A stretch of 64,000 bases of DNA. It comes from Capra hircus (lineage: Eukaryota; Chordata; Mammalia; Artiodactyla; Bovidae). A model generated the notes under the pieces. That model made no database searches, was not told where the DNA came from, and saw only the letters and a program-made list of their open reading frames with translations. The first letter of the stretch is position 1, and each line of letters starts with the position of its first letter. This document shows positions 43,250 through 54,451 of this stretch, one piece after another. A program made the translations under genes and the position numbers. The DNA lies in contig NC_030816.1 of the NCBI RefSeq assembly GCF_001704415.2, positions 75,471,713 to 75,535,712 of the forward strand, written 5' to 3'.

Positions 43250-43747
43250 TGTTGCTCTTTACAGCATCGGATCTTGCTTCTATCACCAGTCACATCCACA
43301 TCTGGGTATTGTTTTGCTTTGCCTCCATCCCTTCATTCTTTCTGGAGTTATTTCTCCACTGATCTCCAGTAGCATATTGGGCACCTAATGACCTGGGGAG
43401 TTCCTCTTTTGGTATCCTATCATTTTGCCTTTTCATACTGTTCATGGGGTTCTCAAGGCAAGAATACTGAAGTGGCTTGCCATTCCCTTCTCCAGTGGAC
43501 CACATTCTGTCAGATCTCTCCACCATGACCCGCCCGTCTTGGGTTGCCCTGCAGGCATGGCTTGGTTTCATTGAGTTAGACAAGGCTGTGGTCCTTTTCA
43601 AGTGGTCCATTTCATGCAAAGATGGGCTCGATAAAGGACAGAAATGGTATGGACCTAACAGAAGCAGAAAATATTAAGAAGAGGTGGCAAGAATACACAG
43701 AAGAACTGTAGAAAAAAGATCTGCATGACCCAGATAATCATGATGAT

Positions 43748-44260
43748 GTGATCATTAATCTAGAGCCAGACATCTTGGAATGTGAAGTCAAGTGGGCCTT
43801 AGAAAGCATCACTACGAACAAAGCTAGTGGAGGTGATGGAATTCCAATTGAGCCGTTTCAAATCCTGAAAGATGATGCTGTGAAAGTGCTGCACTCAATA
43901 TGCCAGCAAATTTGGAAAACTCAGCAGTGGCCACAGGGCTGGAAAAGGTCAGTTTTCATTCCAATCCCAAAGAAAGGCAATGCCAAAGAATGCTCAAACT
44001 ACCACACAATTGCACTCATCTCACATGCTAGTAAAGGAATGCTCAAAATTCTCCAAGCCAGGCTTCAGCAATACATGAACCGTGAACTCCCTGATGTTCA
44101 AGTTGGTTTTAGAAAAGGCAGAGAAACCAGAGATCAAATTGCCAATATCCGATGGATCATGGAAAAAGCAAGAGAGTTCCAGAAAAACATCTATTTCTGC
44201 TTTTTGACTATGCCAAAGCCTTTGACTGTGTGGATCACAAGAAACTGTGGAAAATTCTGA
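43748..44260 (+). pseudogene. BovB RT N-terminal half
   Basis: 170 plus-strand codons with NKASGGDGIPIE, WKRSVFIPIPKKGNAKE and QVGFRKGRETRDQIANI. A frameshift just before motif A (FCFLTMPKP instead of an FCFIDYAKA-type sequence) ends the useful frame near 44205; DYAKAFDCVDH is found in the overlapping frame at 44152-44355. Confidence 0.87.
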
Positions 44261-44762
44261 AAAAGATGGGAATACCAGACCACTTGACCTGCCTCTTGAG
44301 AAATCTGTATGCAGGTCAGGAACTGGACATGGAACAACAGACTGGTTCCAGATAGGAAAAGGAGTACGTCAAGGCTGTATATTGTCACCCTGCTTATTTA
44401 ACTTCTATGCAGAGTACATCATGAGAAACACTGGGCTGGAAGAAACACAAGCTGGAATCAAGATTGCCAGGAGAAATATCAATAACCTCAGATATGCAGA
44501 TGACACCACCCTTCTGACAGAAAGTAAAGAGGAGCTAAAAAGCCTCTTGATGAAAGTGAAAGAGGAGAGTGAAAAAGTTGGCTTAAAGCTCAACATTCAG
44601 AAAACGAAGATCATGGCATCTGGTCCCATCACTTCATGGGAAATATATGGGGAAACAGTAGAAACAGTGTCAGACTTTATTTTTGGGGGCTCCAAAATCA
44701 CTGCAGATGGTGACTGCAGCCATGAAATTAAAAGACGCTACTCCTTGGAAGAAAAGTTATGA
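44247..44762 (+). pseudogene. BovB RT fragment with YADD
   Basis: 171 plus-strand codons include GKGVRQGCILSPCLFN, YADD with both catalytic aspartates, and NIQKTKIMASGP. A frameshift near 44740 ends it. The RT is thus spread over at least three frames in this copy. Confidence 0.87.
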
Positions 44763-45306
44763 CCAACCTAGATAGGTTATGATCAACCTTTTCAACCTAG
44801 ATTGAAAAGCAGAGACATTACTTTGCCGACTAAGGTCTGTCTAGTCAAGGCTATTGTTTTTCCAGTGGTCATGTATGGATGTGAGAGTTGGACTGTGAAG
44901 AAGGCTGAATGCCAAAGAATTGATGCTTTTGAACTGTGGTGTTGGAGAAGACTCTTGAGAGTCCCTTGGACTGCAAGGAGATCCAACCAGTCCATTCTGA
45001 AGGAGATCAGCCCTGGGATTTCTTTGGAAGGAATGATGCTAAAGCTGAATCTCCAGTACTTTGGCCACCTCATGTGAAGAGCTGACTCTTTGGAAAAGAC
45101 TCTGATGCTGGGAGGGATTGGGGGCAGGAGGAGAAGGGGATGACAGAGGATGAGATGGCTGGATGGCATCACGGACTCGATGGACATGAGTCTGAGTGAA
45201 CTCCAGGAGATGGTGATGGACAGGGAGGCCTGGCATGCAGTGATTCATGGGGTCTCAAAGAGTCGGACACAACTGAGCGACTGAATTGAACTGATCTGAA
45301 CTGAGA

Positions 45307-45315
45307 GGGTACTTC
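45307..45315. repeat. Right TSD of inverted BovB
   Basis: gggtacttc follows the BovB tail (gaattgaactgatctgaact) and matches 42111-42119. Confidence 0.8.
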
Positions 45316-46160
45316 ACACAGTACCCAACATGGAACAGACCCTCAAAAAAGATTATTCTCCTAGATACATATGCTATACCAGGAATAGAAAAAGTACCTT
45401 CAAACGATTTCTATGAGCTTTACCTCCAACCCCATCTCACTCCCCAGCCCCAAGGATTCCACTTCTTTTTTGGATTTTTGGCCAAAGTTTCAGGATACTG
45501 AGGCCTCCTCCTTAAGAAACATTTATTCAGAATATCTCACTTTGCCCCCAAATACAAATCCTTCTGTCTTAATCAAAAGAAAAATTAATTGGCAATAAAT
45601 GAATAGATAGATAAAATCCTCTTTGGCATCCATAGCTGCCACACTGCCCCACAAAGGGGCAATTCTTCACACGTTTTCCCGTGTTGAGAGATTGTGTGTG
45701 CTTGCAAGTAGGTTTTCACACAGCTATAAGGTGAGAGTGCAGTGGTTTATCTTCCTGTGAGCAATTTCTCAAATTCATGCCTTGTCATTAACTCTAACGT
45801 AAAAAGTCAATTGTATTTATACAGGATAAATCTGTGTGTTTCAGAAAACTTAAAATTGTTCATTCCAGTTGAAAGTGGGTATGTCAGAAATATAGATCTC
45901 CAAAAAAATGGGGGAATAGATGAGTAAGGGTGCTAAAAGTTTTAAAATATTTTAAAATAAAATATAAAAATATTTCAGATATTTTCATTGAGATATGGAG
46001 TTTTACTTATACCAGAAAACTAACAAATGCTTTAGCTATATTTTAATAGCATCAAAACAAACAAGCAAATAAATGCACTTCTTGTTCTATGCTTGTTATT
46101 TGTTATAAATTTGTTCATTTAATAAATATTTAAAGGACATATACAATATATAATAGTGAA
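45316..46160. other. AT-rich single-copy stretch, no gene seen
   Basis: No transposon recognised; AT content rises after 45900. Short frames only. Confidence 0.42.
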
Positions 46161-46162
46161 GT

Positions 46163-46314
46163 TGAGCTCCTCTGTCCATGGGATTTTCCAGGCAATAGTA
46201 CTGGAGTGGATTGCTATTTCCTTCTCCAGGGGATCTTTCCGACCCAAGGATCAAACCCAGGTCTCCCGCATTGTAGACAGACGCTTTACCATCTGAGCCA
46301 CCAGGGAAGTCTAT
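46163..46314 (-). mobile_element. Bov-tA SINE, 3' truncated
   Basis: tgagctcctctgtccatggg through tccttctccaggggatcttt to head gagccaccagggaagtc; the BovB-like tail part is missing. Confidence 0.92.
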
Positions 46315-46524
46315 ATAAAACACTATGTTGTAATAGATATAAATTTAAGGTTCTTGCTCTCAAAGTGCTTATAATCTAATTTGAAATTTCAAGACAAGAC
46401 TTGGGTAGTTAGAGACAATACAGAGCTTATTAAACTTACAGTGGGGATACATTACCATAAGCCCACCATAATGTGACAATACCATTAAGTTGAAAATGTA
46501 TTTAATACATTTAACCTACCGAAC

Positions 46525-46738
46525 AGGGCTTCCCTAGTGGTTCAGTGGTAAAGAATCTACCTGCAATACAGGAGACAGGGTTTGACCCTTGGATCAGGAA
46601 GATCCCTGGAGAAGGAAATGGCAACCTACTCCAGTATTCTTGCCTGGAAAATCCTATGGACAGAAGAGCCTGGCGGGCTGCAGTCTATGGGATCACACAA
46701 GAGTCAGACACAACGGTAGTGGCTAAACAACAACAAAC
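46525..46738 (+). mobile_element. Bov-tA SINE
   Basis: agggcttccctagtggttca, accttggatcaggaagatcc-like promoter region with mutations, ttgcctggaaaatcctatgg and tail gagtcagacacaacggtagt; sense orientation. Confidence 0.94.
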
Positions 46739-47421
46739 ACTGAATATCATAGCTTAGCCTCATCCACTTGAAACATGCTCAGAGCACTTCCATTAGCCTA
46801 CAGTTGGACAAAATCATCTAACACAAAGCCTATGCGTTAAAATATCCATGCAATTTATGGAATGCTGTCCTGCAAGGAAAAAGCAGCATGGCTGAATGGA
46901 TACAGGATGGTTCCAAGTGTGTTGGCTGTTTCCCTTCGTGATCACCTGGCTCACAGCTGTGGCCGTCACTGCCCAGCAACACAGAAGGGGATGTATCACA
47001 CATCTCTAGATCAGGAAAAGATCCAAATTCAAAATTCAAAGTACAGTTTCTACTAAAGGCATATCGCTTTTGCATCCCTGTAAAGCTGAAAAATGGTAAG
47101 TGGAGCCAGGATAAGTTGGGGACTGTCTGTGTATCACTAGGTGCCAAAGCAAGGGAAGGCCTACCAGCAGCTCTGGAGAGGCTGGGTGAGGAGCAACAGA
47201 GGGGCATGAGCGGGACTCGGGGGACAGGTTCAGCTCACATCTAGAGGGGCGCCCTCTTCAGGCCAGAAGAACACTCCTAGCAAAGGCAGAGTCAAGATGG
47301 CTCCGAGCTTTTACGAGATGGCAGAAGCAAGACTTTTGCGATCTTAACATATTGACTGGATCAGTAATTCTTCAAATAGTGTTAAACCACAGGATCCTTT
47401 ATTTAACTGAAAGAGTATCTG
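46739..47421. other. Single-copy stretch, no gene seen
   Basis: A 125-codon minus frame (46830-47207) overlaps plus-strand frames and has no recognised domain. Confidence 0.42.
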
Positions 47422-47541
47422 CTTAGTCGTTAAGTCATGTCTGACTATTTTGCGACCCCAAGGACTGTAGCCCACCAGGTTCCTGTGCCCACGGGGTTCT
47501 CCAGGCAAGAATACTGGAGTGGGTTGCCATTTCCATCTCCT
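47422..47541 (-). mobile_element. Bov-A monomer fragment
   Basis: gcttagtcgttaagtcatgt, ttttgcgaccccaaggactg and gtgggttgccatttcc; the tRNA-like head is absent. Confidence 0.85.
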
Positions 47542-48162
47542 TGTTATCAGATTAATGTATAGCTTTCATGCCATTTCAACTCAAATCTCAATGGAAGTTT
47601 TGTACAACTTTATCTTTTCTTTTCTTTTTTTTTTCAGAAAGAAGAGTATAAAATTAGGGAAATAGCTCTAACACTTAAAATATATTGAAAAGCTGTAATA
47701 ATTTTCATTCTATAGACTTTATAACACTATAATGCTTTATAATACAAAGCTATTCGATTTTATAACCTAGAAAGTATGATAATGGCATTCAACTGAACAG
47801 ACAGACTAAAAGAATATTACATAAAGTCCCATGATAAACTTTATAAGAAATTAAAATATATGGTAAAAAAAAATTTGTCACAAAAATCAATGGGAAAGAG
47901 AAAGATAGGATTTTCTTTGAGAGTAATTGGTAAGTCATTTGGGAAAAAATTATATTAGCTATGGTATATACAAGTTTGCTCAAAAATAAATTCCAGATGA
48001 TTTACGAGTTTAACATATTTAAAATATAAAATATAATAAAATAGAATTAATTAGATAGTAAACATCTGGAGAGAAAAACGACATTCCATACTGAGAAGCA
48101 GTTTTTAAAAAATCAAAAGATGAACAGATTTTATAAGATGTAACGTTAAATTGCACTGAAAA

Positions 48163-48353
48163 GTGAAAAAATGAAAGTCGCTCAGTCATGTCTGACTCTT
48201 TGCAACTGTTTAGTCCATGGAATTCTCCAGGCTAGAATACTGGAGTGGGTAGCCATTGCCTTCTCCAGGGCATCTTTCCAACCCAGGGATGGAACCCAGG
48301 TCTCCTGCACTGCAGGTGGATTCTTTACCAGCTAAGCCACAAGGGAAGCCCCA
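48163..48353 (-). mobile_element. Bov-tA SINE nested in L1
   Basis: gaaagtcgctcagtcatgtc, tactggagtgggtagccatt, ggatggaacccaggtctcct and head gccacaagggaagcccc; reverse strand. Confidence 0.93.
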
Positions 48354-48923
48354 TAAATAGATCAAAAATAAAACACCAACAGGCTGGAAAGCATAAATAA
48401 CAAATGCGATACAAAGTTAATAGCTGTTTTATACAAGTTCATAAATAGATAAGAAAACTCACTAACACATTACCACTAAAAATAAATGGACAATTTAGAA
48501 AATAAAATTAGTAAGCACATGTGTGAAAAGATAACCAAACATATTAGTAGTCAACACACATAAACTTAATCTTTTTCTTTCTAGTCAATTAACCTTTTTA
48601 TAAAAATTACTATGAAGCTCCATCTACATGAAAATTAAATAATGCTAAAACTTGAGAATAGCTTGATGCACAAATTCAGACTTAAATTGAAGAAAGTTGG
48701 GAAAACCACTAGACCATTCAGGTATGAACTAAATCAAATCCCTAATGATTATACAGTGGAAGTGAGGAATAGATTTAAGGGCCTAGATCTAATAGACAGA
48801 GTGCCTGATGAACTATGGATGGAGGTTCGTGACATTGTACAAGAGACAGGGATCAAGACCATCCCCATGGAAAAGAAATGCAAAAAAGCAAAATAGCTGT
48901 CTGAGGAGGCCTTACAAATAGCT

Positions 48924-49253
48924 GTGAAAAGAAGAGAAATGAAAAGCAAAGGAGAAAAGGAAAGATATACCCATTTGAATGCAGAGTTCCAAAAAATAGC
49001 AAGGAGAGATAAGAAACCCTTCCTTAGCAATCAATGCAAAGAAACAGAGGAAAACAATAGAATGGAAAAGACTAGAGATTTCTTCAAGAAAATTAGAGAT
49101 ACCAAGGGAATATTTCATGAAAAGATCAGCTCGATAAAGGACAGAAATGGTATGGACCTAAGAGAAGCAGAAGATGTTAAGAAGAGGTGGCAAGAATACA
49201 CAGAAGAACTGTACAAAAAGATCTTCATGACCCAGATAACCATGATGGTGTGA
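48924..49253 (+). pseudogene. BovB linker fragment
   Basis: 109 plus-strand codons of the Lys/Glu-rich linker (GEKERYTHLNAEF, RDKKPFLSNQCKE, DRNGMDLREAEDVKKRWQEYTEELYKK). A stop after AKW-type sequence at about 48896 precedes it and a frameshift near 49215 ends it; the next frame is annotated separately. Confidence 0.82.
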
Positions 49254-49936
49254 TCACTCACCTAGAGCCAGACATCCTGGAATGTGAAGTCAACTGGGCC
49301 TCAGGTACCATCACTATGAACAAAGCTAGCGGAGGTGACGGAATTCCAGTTGAGCTATTTCAAATCCTAAAAGATGATGCTGTGAAAGTCCTGCACTCAA
49401 TATGTCAGCAAATTTGGAAAACTCAGCAGTGGCCACAGGGCTGGAAAAGGTCAGTTTTCATTCCAATCCGAAAGAAAGGCAATGCCAAAAAATGCTCAAA
49501 CTACCTCAAAATTGCACTCATCTCACACGCTAGTAAAGTAATGCTCAAAATTCTCCAACCCAGGCTTCAGCAATACATGAACCGTGAACTTCCAGATGTT
49601 CAAGCTGGTTTTAGAAAAGGCAGAGGAATCAGAGATCAAATTGCCAACATCCGCTGGGTCATGGAAAAAGCAAGAGAGTTCCAGAAAAACATCTATTTCT
49701 GCTTTATTGATTATGCCAAAGCCTTTGACTGTGTGGATCACAAGAAACTGTGGAAAATTCTGACAGAGGTGGGAATATCAGACCACCTGGCTTGCCTCTT
49801 GAGAAATCTGTATGCAGGTCAGGAAGCAACGGTTAGAACTGGACATGGAACAACAGACTGGTTCCAAATAGGAAAAGGAGTCTGTCAAGGCTGTACATTG
49901 TCACCCTGTTTATTTAACTTCTATGCAGACTACTGA
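49187..49936 (+). pseudogene. BovB RT, longest open stretch (249 codons)
   Basis: Covers most of the RT fingers and palm: NKASGGDGIPVELFQ, WKRSVFIPIRKKGNA, VQAGFRKGRGIRDQ, motif A DYAKAFDCVDH, and GKGVCQGCTLSPCLFN. It ends at a stop created by a small deletion just before the YADD region, which continues in another frame (49923-50114). A full BovB protein is about four times longer. Dead copy. Confidence 0.9.
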
Positions 49937-50114
49937 GCTGGAAGAAGCACAAGCTAGAATCAAGATTGCCAGGAGAAATATCAATCACCTCAGATATGCA
50001 GATGACACTACCCTTATGGCAGAAAGTGAAGAGGAACTAAAAAGCCTCTTGATGAAAGTGAAAGAGGAGAGTGAAAAAGTTGGCTTAAAGAAAAGTTGGC
50101 ATTCAGAAAACTAA
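49923..50114 (+). pseudogene. BovB RT fragment with YADD
   Basis: 63 plus-strand codons with YADD and SEEELKSLLMKVKEE, out of frame with the upstream RT stretch. A local rearrangement (gcttaaagaaaagttggc near 50085) disrupts the next block. Confidence 0.82.
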
Positions 50115-50908
50115 GATCATGGCATCTGGTCTCATCACTTCGTGGCAAATAGATGAGGAAACAGTGGAAACAGACTTTATTTTTGGGGCTCCAAAATCAC
50201 TGCAGATGGTGACTGCAGCCATGAAATTAAAAGACGCTTACTCCTTGGAAGAAAAGTTATAACCAACCTAGACAGCATATTAAAAAGCAGAGACATTAGT
50301 TTGTCAACAAAGGTCCATCTACTCAAGGCTATGGTTTTTCCAGTGGTCATGTATGGATGTGAGAGTTGGACTGTGAAGAAAGCTGAGTGCAGAAGAATTG
50401 ATGCTTTTGAACTGAGGTGTTGGAGAAAATTCTTGAGAGTCCCTTGGACTGCAAGGAGATCCAACTAGTCCATCCTAAAGGAGATTAGTCCTGGGTGTTC
50501 ACTGGAGGGACCAATGTTGAAGCTGAAGCTCCAATACTTTGGCCACCTGATGCGAAGAGCTGACTCCTTTGAAAAGACCCTGACGCTGAGAAAGACTGAG
50601 GACAGGAGGAGAAGGGGACGACAGAGGATGAGATGGTTGGATGGCATCAGTTTGGGTAGGCTCCAGGAGTTGGTGATGGACAGGGAGGCCTGGCATGCTA
50701 TGGTACATGGGGTCACAAAGAGTCAGAGACGACTGAGTGACTGAACTGAACTAAACTGATGCACAAAGACATTCAAGGCAATATTATTTACAATAGCAAA
50801 AAAATCAAATATGTAAATAAATGAATAAATTAACTCACAATAGAAGATTGATTAAGTAAAATGGAATATACCAACTTGATGCAGATCATGCATTCGTTTA
50901 AATTGTTA

Positions 50909-51000
50909 AATTAAATTTATATACATCGTATAAATTTAAATTTATATACATCATATAAATGTAAATTTATATACATTATATAAATTTACATTTATATAAT
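50909..51000. repeat. ~27-bp AT-rich tandem repeat
   Basis: About 3.3 units of aaatttatatacat-nn-tataaat with small changes, directly upstream of another BovB fragment. Confidence 0.85.
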
Positions 51001-51393
51001 GTGCAAAACTGGACTGTAAAGAAGGCAGAATGCCAAAGAATTGATACCTTCAAACTGTGGTGCTGGAGAAGGCTCCTGAAAGTCCCTTGCACAGCAAGAA
51101 GATCAAACCAGTCACTCTTAAGGGAGATCAACCCTGCATATTCACTGGAAGGACTGATTCTAAACTTTCAGTATTTTGGTCATCTGATGTGAACAGATGG
51201 CTCATTGGAAAAGACCCTGATGCTGGGAAAGACTGAAGGCAGAAGGAGAAAATAGCATCAGAGGGTGAGCTGAGTGGACAGCACCACCGATCCCATGAAC
51301 ATGAACTTGGGCAAACTCCAGAAGATGGTGAGGGACGGGGAAGCCTGGTGTGCTGCAGTCCATGAGGTTGCAAAAATGACTGGCAGACAGAAC
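51001..51393 (+). mobile_element. BovB LINE 3' end, old
   Basis: actggactgtaaagaaggca, gctggagaaggctcctgaaa, gaccctgatgctgggaaaga and acatgaacttgggcaaactc. Divergence is higher than in neighbouring copies. Confidence 0.9.
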
Positions 51394-51418
51394 ATATAAT
51401 GTAATAAAAATGCGGTAA

Positions 51419-51642
51419 GCTCCTTTTGGGCTTCCCAGGTGGCTCAGTGGTAAAGAATCTACCCATCAATACGGAAGACACAGGTTTGATCCCTGGGTCA
51501 GGAAGATTCCCTGGAGAAGGAAATGGCAACCCATTCCAATATTCTTGCCTGGGAAATCCCATGGCCAGAGGACCCTGGTGGGCTACAGTCCACGGGGTTG
51601 CAAAAGAGGCAACATGACTCAGTGACTAAACAATACAACATA
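51419..51642 (+). mobile_element. Bov-tA SINE
   Basis: gggcttcccaggtggctcag head at 51428, aggtttgatccctgggtcag, tattcttgcctgggaaatcc, tail ggcaacatgactcagtgact. Flanks share ataaaaatgcggt / ataaaaatgcagt. Confidence 0.95.
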
Positions 51643-52080
51643 AAAATGCAGTCAATAATGATTTTATATTTAATGGCCGCAAAGTTAATGGTGTATGTTC
51701 CTAGCATATTCCTTAACACAGTGCCTAATCCACAGTAGGAATTCAACCCAAATTTGATAAATGAAGGAAAACTGTACACAGTATGATTTCTGGCTATGTG
51801 AAATAAAAACCTACTTAGAAAAACAAAAAAGAAAAGCAATATATTAATGGTAGGAGCATTGCCTCTTTTCTCTATAAAAAAGAGAACAGGTGATATCTCC
51901 TAACTGCATGAGATACACTTACATTGTTTATCAAATTTCAGATTTAACTGAATATCCTGCGTTTCAATTTGCTATATCTGGCAACCCTAGGAGACATCAT
52001 ATTTCATATCTTTAGTTACTTTTTTTAGAGTTAATTTTTAAAGTCTGTTGAACAGAGCAGTCCTTTTGATGACCACTTAA
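51643..52080. other. AT-rich stretch, no gene seen
   Basis: No confident repeat call; could be part of the same old L1 environment. Confidence 0.38.
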
Positions 52081-52084
52081 TTGA

Positions 52085-52330
52085 AAGTAGGTGGTTATTC
52101 TTTTCTCATACATCATATGTGTCTATGCATATTTTTCTGCATAGAAGAGTATAAAGAGAGAAAAAAATCACCCCAAGTTTCACCATGTAGTGATAATCTC
52201 CACTTACATTCTATACATAGACAGGCATACAGATCTACATATGTAATTTTACATACATATGGAATGATACTATATATGCTTCCCCGTTATCCTGCTTTCT
52301 TGTTGCTTATGCCTTTCTGGACTGCCAATT
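52085..52330 (-). mobile_element. Probable L1M 3' UTR-type fragment
   Basis: aaaaatcaccccaagtttca, tagtgataatctccacttac, tacatatggaatgatactat and ccgttatcctgctttcttgt resemble the complement of an old L1 3' region. Confidence 0.5.
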
Positions 52331-52850
52331 TCACTGCCTATCCAAAGGTCTGACTTCCATAAATTCTCATTTAGTTACCATCCCCAGGAGGCCAATGTAT
52401 ATGGGCTGCATATGCAGATGATTAACTAGTAGTTTGTTATCTTTATGGCAAGCCACACAGTGCAGGCTCATAGAGAGGCCCCAGTAGAGAGGGCAAGTCC
52501 AGAACCTATTATCTAAGCCCTCGAGGAGTCGTGAAAAAAGACACAGTTTTGTGAGAAACACATTCACAATGATCGGCATTTACTAAGCTTTACTTCATCC
52601 CTCTTTACTAATTTTAATCTAAAACTTACTAAATAGCTATGAAAACATGAGACAATGAAGATGGATATTTGGGAGAGTTGTTTATGACCCAGTGTGATCC
52701 TAACAGCTGAGTTCAATAGTTATTGAATAGCTATGACCAGCAAGGCCCAAGGGTTAGTCACTCAAAGATTATAAAGGCCAAGAAAATTCACTCCTGTCCA
52801 GGAGGAAGCTTAAAATTACCCAACAGGAAATGAAATAGACATCCATCCAT
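52331..52850. other. Single-copy stretch, no gene seen
   Basis: No recognised repeat or gene. Confidence 0.4.
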
Positions 52851-52987
52851 GATTCTACCACTCAGAAATACTACTGTTCACATTTTAGTGTATGTCTTTC
52901 CAGATGCAATAGTTATAATAGTTAACTCTACTGAAGCGCTTATTGTGTGCTGGCTTTGTTCTAAGAGTTTTGCTATTCACTCATTTA

Positions 52988-53782
52988 ATTTTCCTTTTTT
53001 TTTTTTTTTCTTGCTATGCCGTGTCTTCATTGCTGTGCACAGGCTTTTCTGTAGTTGCAGCAAGTGGAGGCTACTCTCTAGTCGAGGTATGCGGGCTTCT
53101 CATTGCAGCAGTGTGTGAAGCACAGGCTCTGGATTGCAGTTCAGTTCAGTTTCAGTTCAGTCACTCAGTGGTGTCTGACTCTTTGTGACCCCATGGACTG
53201 CAGCACGCCAGGCCTCCCTGTCCATCGCCAACTCCTGGAGCTTACTGAAACTCATGTCCATTGAGCCAATGATGCCATCCAGCCATCTCATCCTCTGTCA
53301 TCCCCTTCTCCTCTCACCTTCAATCTTTCATCAGGGTCTTTTCAAATGAGTCAGTTTTTCACATCAGGTGGCCAAAGTATTGGAGTTTCAGCTTTAGCAT
53401 CAGTCCTTCCAATGAACACCCAGGACTCATCTCCTTTAGGAGGGACTGATTGGATCTCCTTGCAGTCCAAGGGACTCTCAAGAGTCTTCTCCAACACCAC
53501 AGTTCAAAAGCATCAATTCTCTGGTGCTCAGCTTTCTTTATAGTACAACTCTCACATCCGTACATGCTACTGGAAAAACCATAGCTTTGACTAGATGGAC
53601 CTTTGTTGGCAAATAATGTCTCTGCTTTTTAATATGCTGTCTAGGGTGCACAGGCTTCAGTAGTTTTGGCGTCTGGGCTTAGTTGCCCCAAGGCGTGTGG
53701 AATCTTCCCAGACCAGGGGTGGAGCCACTGTCCCCTGCACTATAAGGTGGATTCTTAACCTCTGGACCATCAGGGAAGCCCG
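52988..53782 (-). mobile_element. Long CHR SINE nested in MIR, itself split by BovB
   Basis: T-run, gtcttcattgctgtgcacag, gcgggcttctcattgcagca (left); cacaggcttcagtagttttg, ggaatcttcccagaccaggg and head ccatcagggaagcccg (right). Perfect 11-bp TSD tcactcattta at 52977-52987 and 53783-53793. Confidence 0.93.
53137..53640 (-). mobile_element. BovB LINE 3' end, third nesting level
   Basis: Complement of the tail (cagttcagtttcagttcagt) through to tctgctttttaatatgctgt. It lies within the CHR SINE, which lies within the MIR. Confidence 0.95.
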
Positions 53783-53992
53783 TCACTCATTTACTCTCAA
53801 GACAGTATTCTTACGCCGCAAATGAAGACACCTACAGCAAAGATTGTTTAACCTGCCTGAAATTACATGGCTAGAAAGTGGCAGGACCAGGATTCAAATC
53901 CAGTGTCTCTCAATAGATCATGATAGATAAATAGGTCAGATCATGTTGTTTTGGAAAACAGATTTTGAAACAAATTGTATATAACATTTATT

Positions 53993-54166
53993 ATGTGCCA
54001 ATCTGCCAGCAACGTGGGACAGCTGGGTTCAATCCCAGGGAGCATTTGCTGGAGAAGGGAAAGGCTATCCACTCCAGTACAGCCTGGAGAATTCCATGGG
54101 CTATATGTACTCCATGGGGTCGCAAAGAGTCAGACACAACTGAGTGACTTTCACTTCACTTCATTT
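53993..54166 (+). mobile_element. Bov-tA SINE, internally shortened
   Basis: tgccagcaacgtgggacagc and gggttcaatcccagggagca, then ctggagaagggaaaggctat and tail gagtcagacacaactgagtg. The head and part of the body are deleted. Confidence 0.85.
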
Positions 54167-54451
54167 CAATCATGCTTCTACATATATTGATCCTACATGT
54201 GTTGACACATTTTGTATATAATGGTTCCCATATGTTGATTTATTTTATCCATCAAGTCAGCACATTTTCTTCATGCAGACATTTTGAGGGATGGCAAGTG
54301 ACACAATGTCAAGAAAACCTGGGGCTGCCCTGCATTTCATTAGAGCTTCTATCAGTAGGTTCAGAGAGTTCTGCCTCACCTGAAAAGCAAAGCTGCTTCA
54401 ATAAAGCTATTTGAGTCTACTTTCTCAAGCTAGAGTTTCATGATCATATCT
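54167..54451. other. Short single-copy stretch
   Basis: AT-rich DNA between SINE and BovB with no recognised feature. Confidence 0.35.

Larger units (their letters stand above)
42120..45306 (+). mobile_element. Near full-length BovB with inverted 5' half (twin priming)
   Basis: 42120 to about 43607 is the BovB 5' half on the minus strand (5' UTR, endonuclease, linker); 43608-45306 is the rest on the plus strand (end of linker, RT, C-terminus, tail). The halves meet within about 20 missing bases in element coordinates, so this is one copy of about 3.2 kb with its 5' part flipped, not two elements. A single 9-bp TSD surrounds the entire unit. This is the structure expected from twin priming during target-primed reverse transcription. 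Confidence 0.9.
48675..50756 (+). mobile_element. BovB LINE, 2.1 kb, 5'-truncated
   Basis: Starts just after the endonuclease SDH region (ttcagacttaaattgaagaa) and runs through linker, RT and C-terminus to the tail gtgactgaactgaactaaac. Perfect 11-bp TSD tgatgcacaaa at 48664-48674 and 50757-50767. It contains the longest sense RT stretch of the window but is broken by frameshifts and stops. Confidence 0.97.
47560..50915 (+). mobile_element. Old L1 3' region split by Bov-tA and BovB
   Basis: Pieces at 47560-48162, 48353-48674 and 50757-50915 follow L1 3' order: aaaaataaattccagatgat; gaaaactcactaacacatta; acattcaaggcaatattatt then acaatagcaaaaaaatcaaa. Diverged and AT-rich, so boundaries are approximate. 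Confidence 0.6.
52920..53930 (-). mobile_element. MIR SINE split by CHR SINE
   Basis: ctactgaagcgcttattgtg and ctttgttctaagagttttgc (left) join with gaagacacctacagcaaaga, cctgaaattacatggctaga and gacca-type ggattcaaatcc (right) to give one reverse MIR around the insertion at 52988-53782. Confidence 0.85.

Noticed and set aside
42120..45306. Two separate BovB elements inserted head to head
   Set aside because: The halves are complementary parts of one element, meet within about 20 bases, and share one outer TSD.
46830..47207. A 125-codon minus-strand frame as a gene
   Set aside because: No domain, no signal or membrane segment that I trust, and plus-strand frames overlap it; consistent with chance.
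49187..49936. A 249-codon frame as a host gene with a reverse transcriptase domain
   Set aside because: It is part of a 5'-truncated BovB with a perfect TSD; flanking RT and linker pieces lie in other frames.
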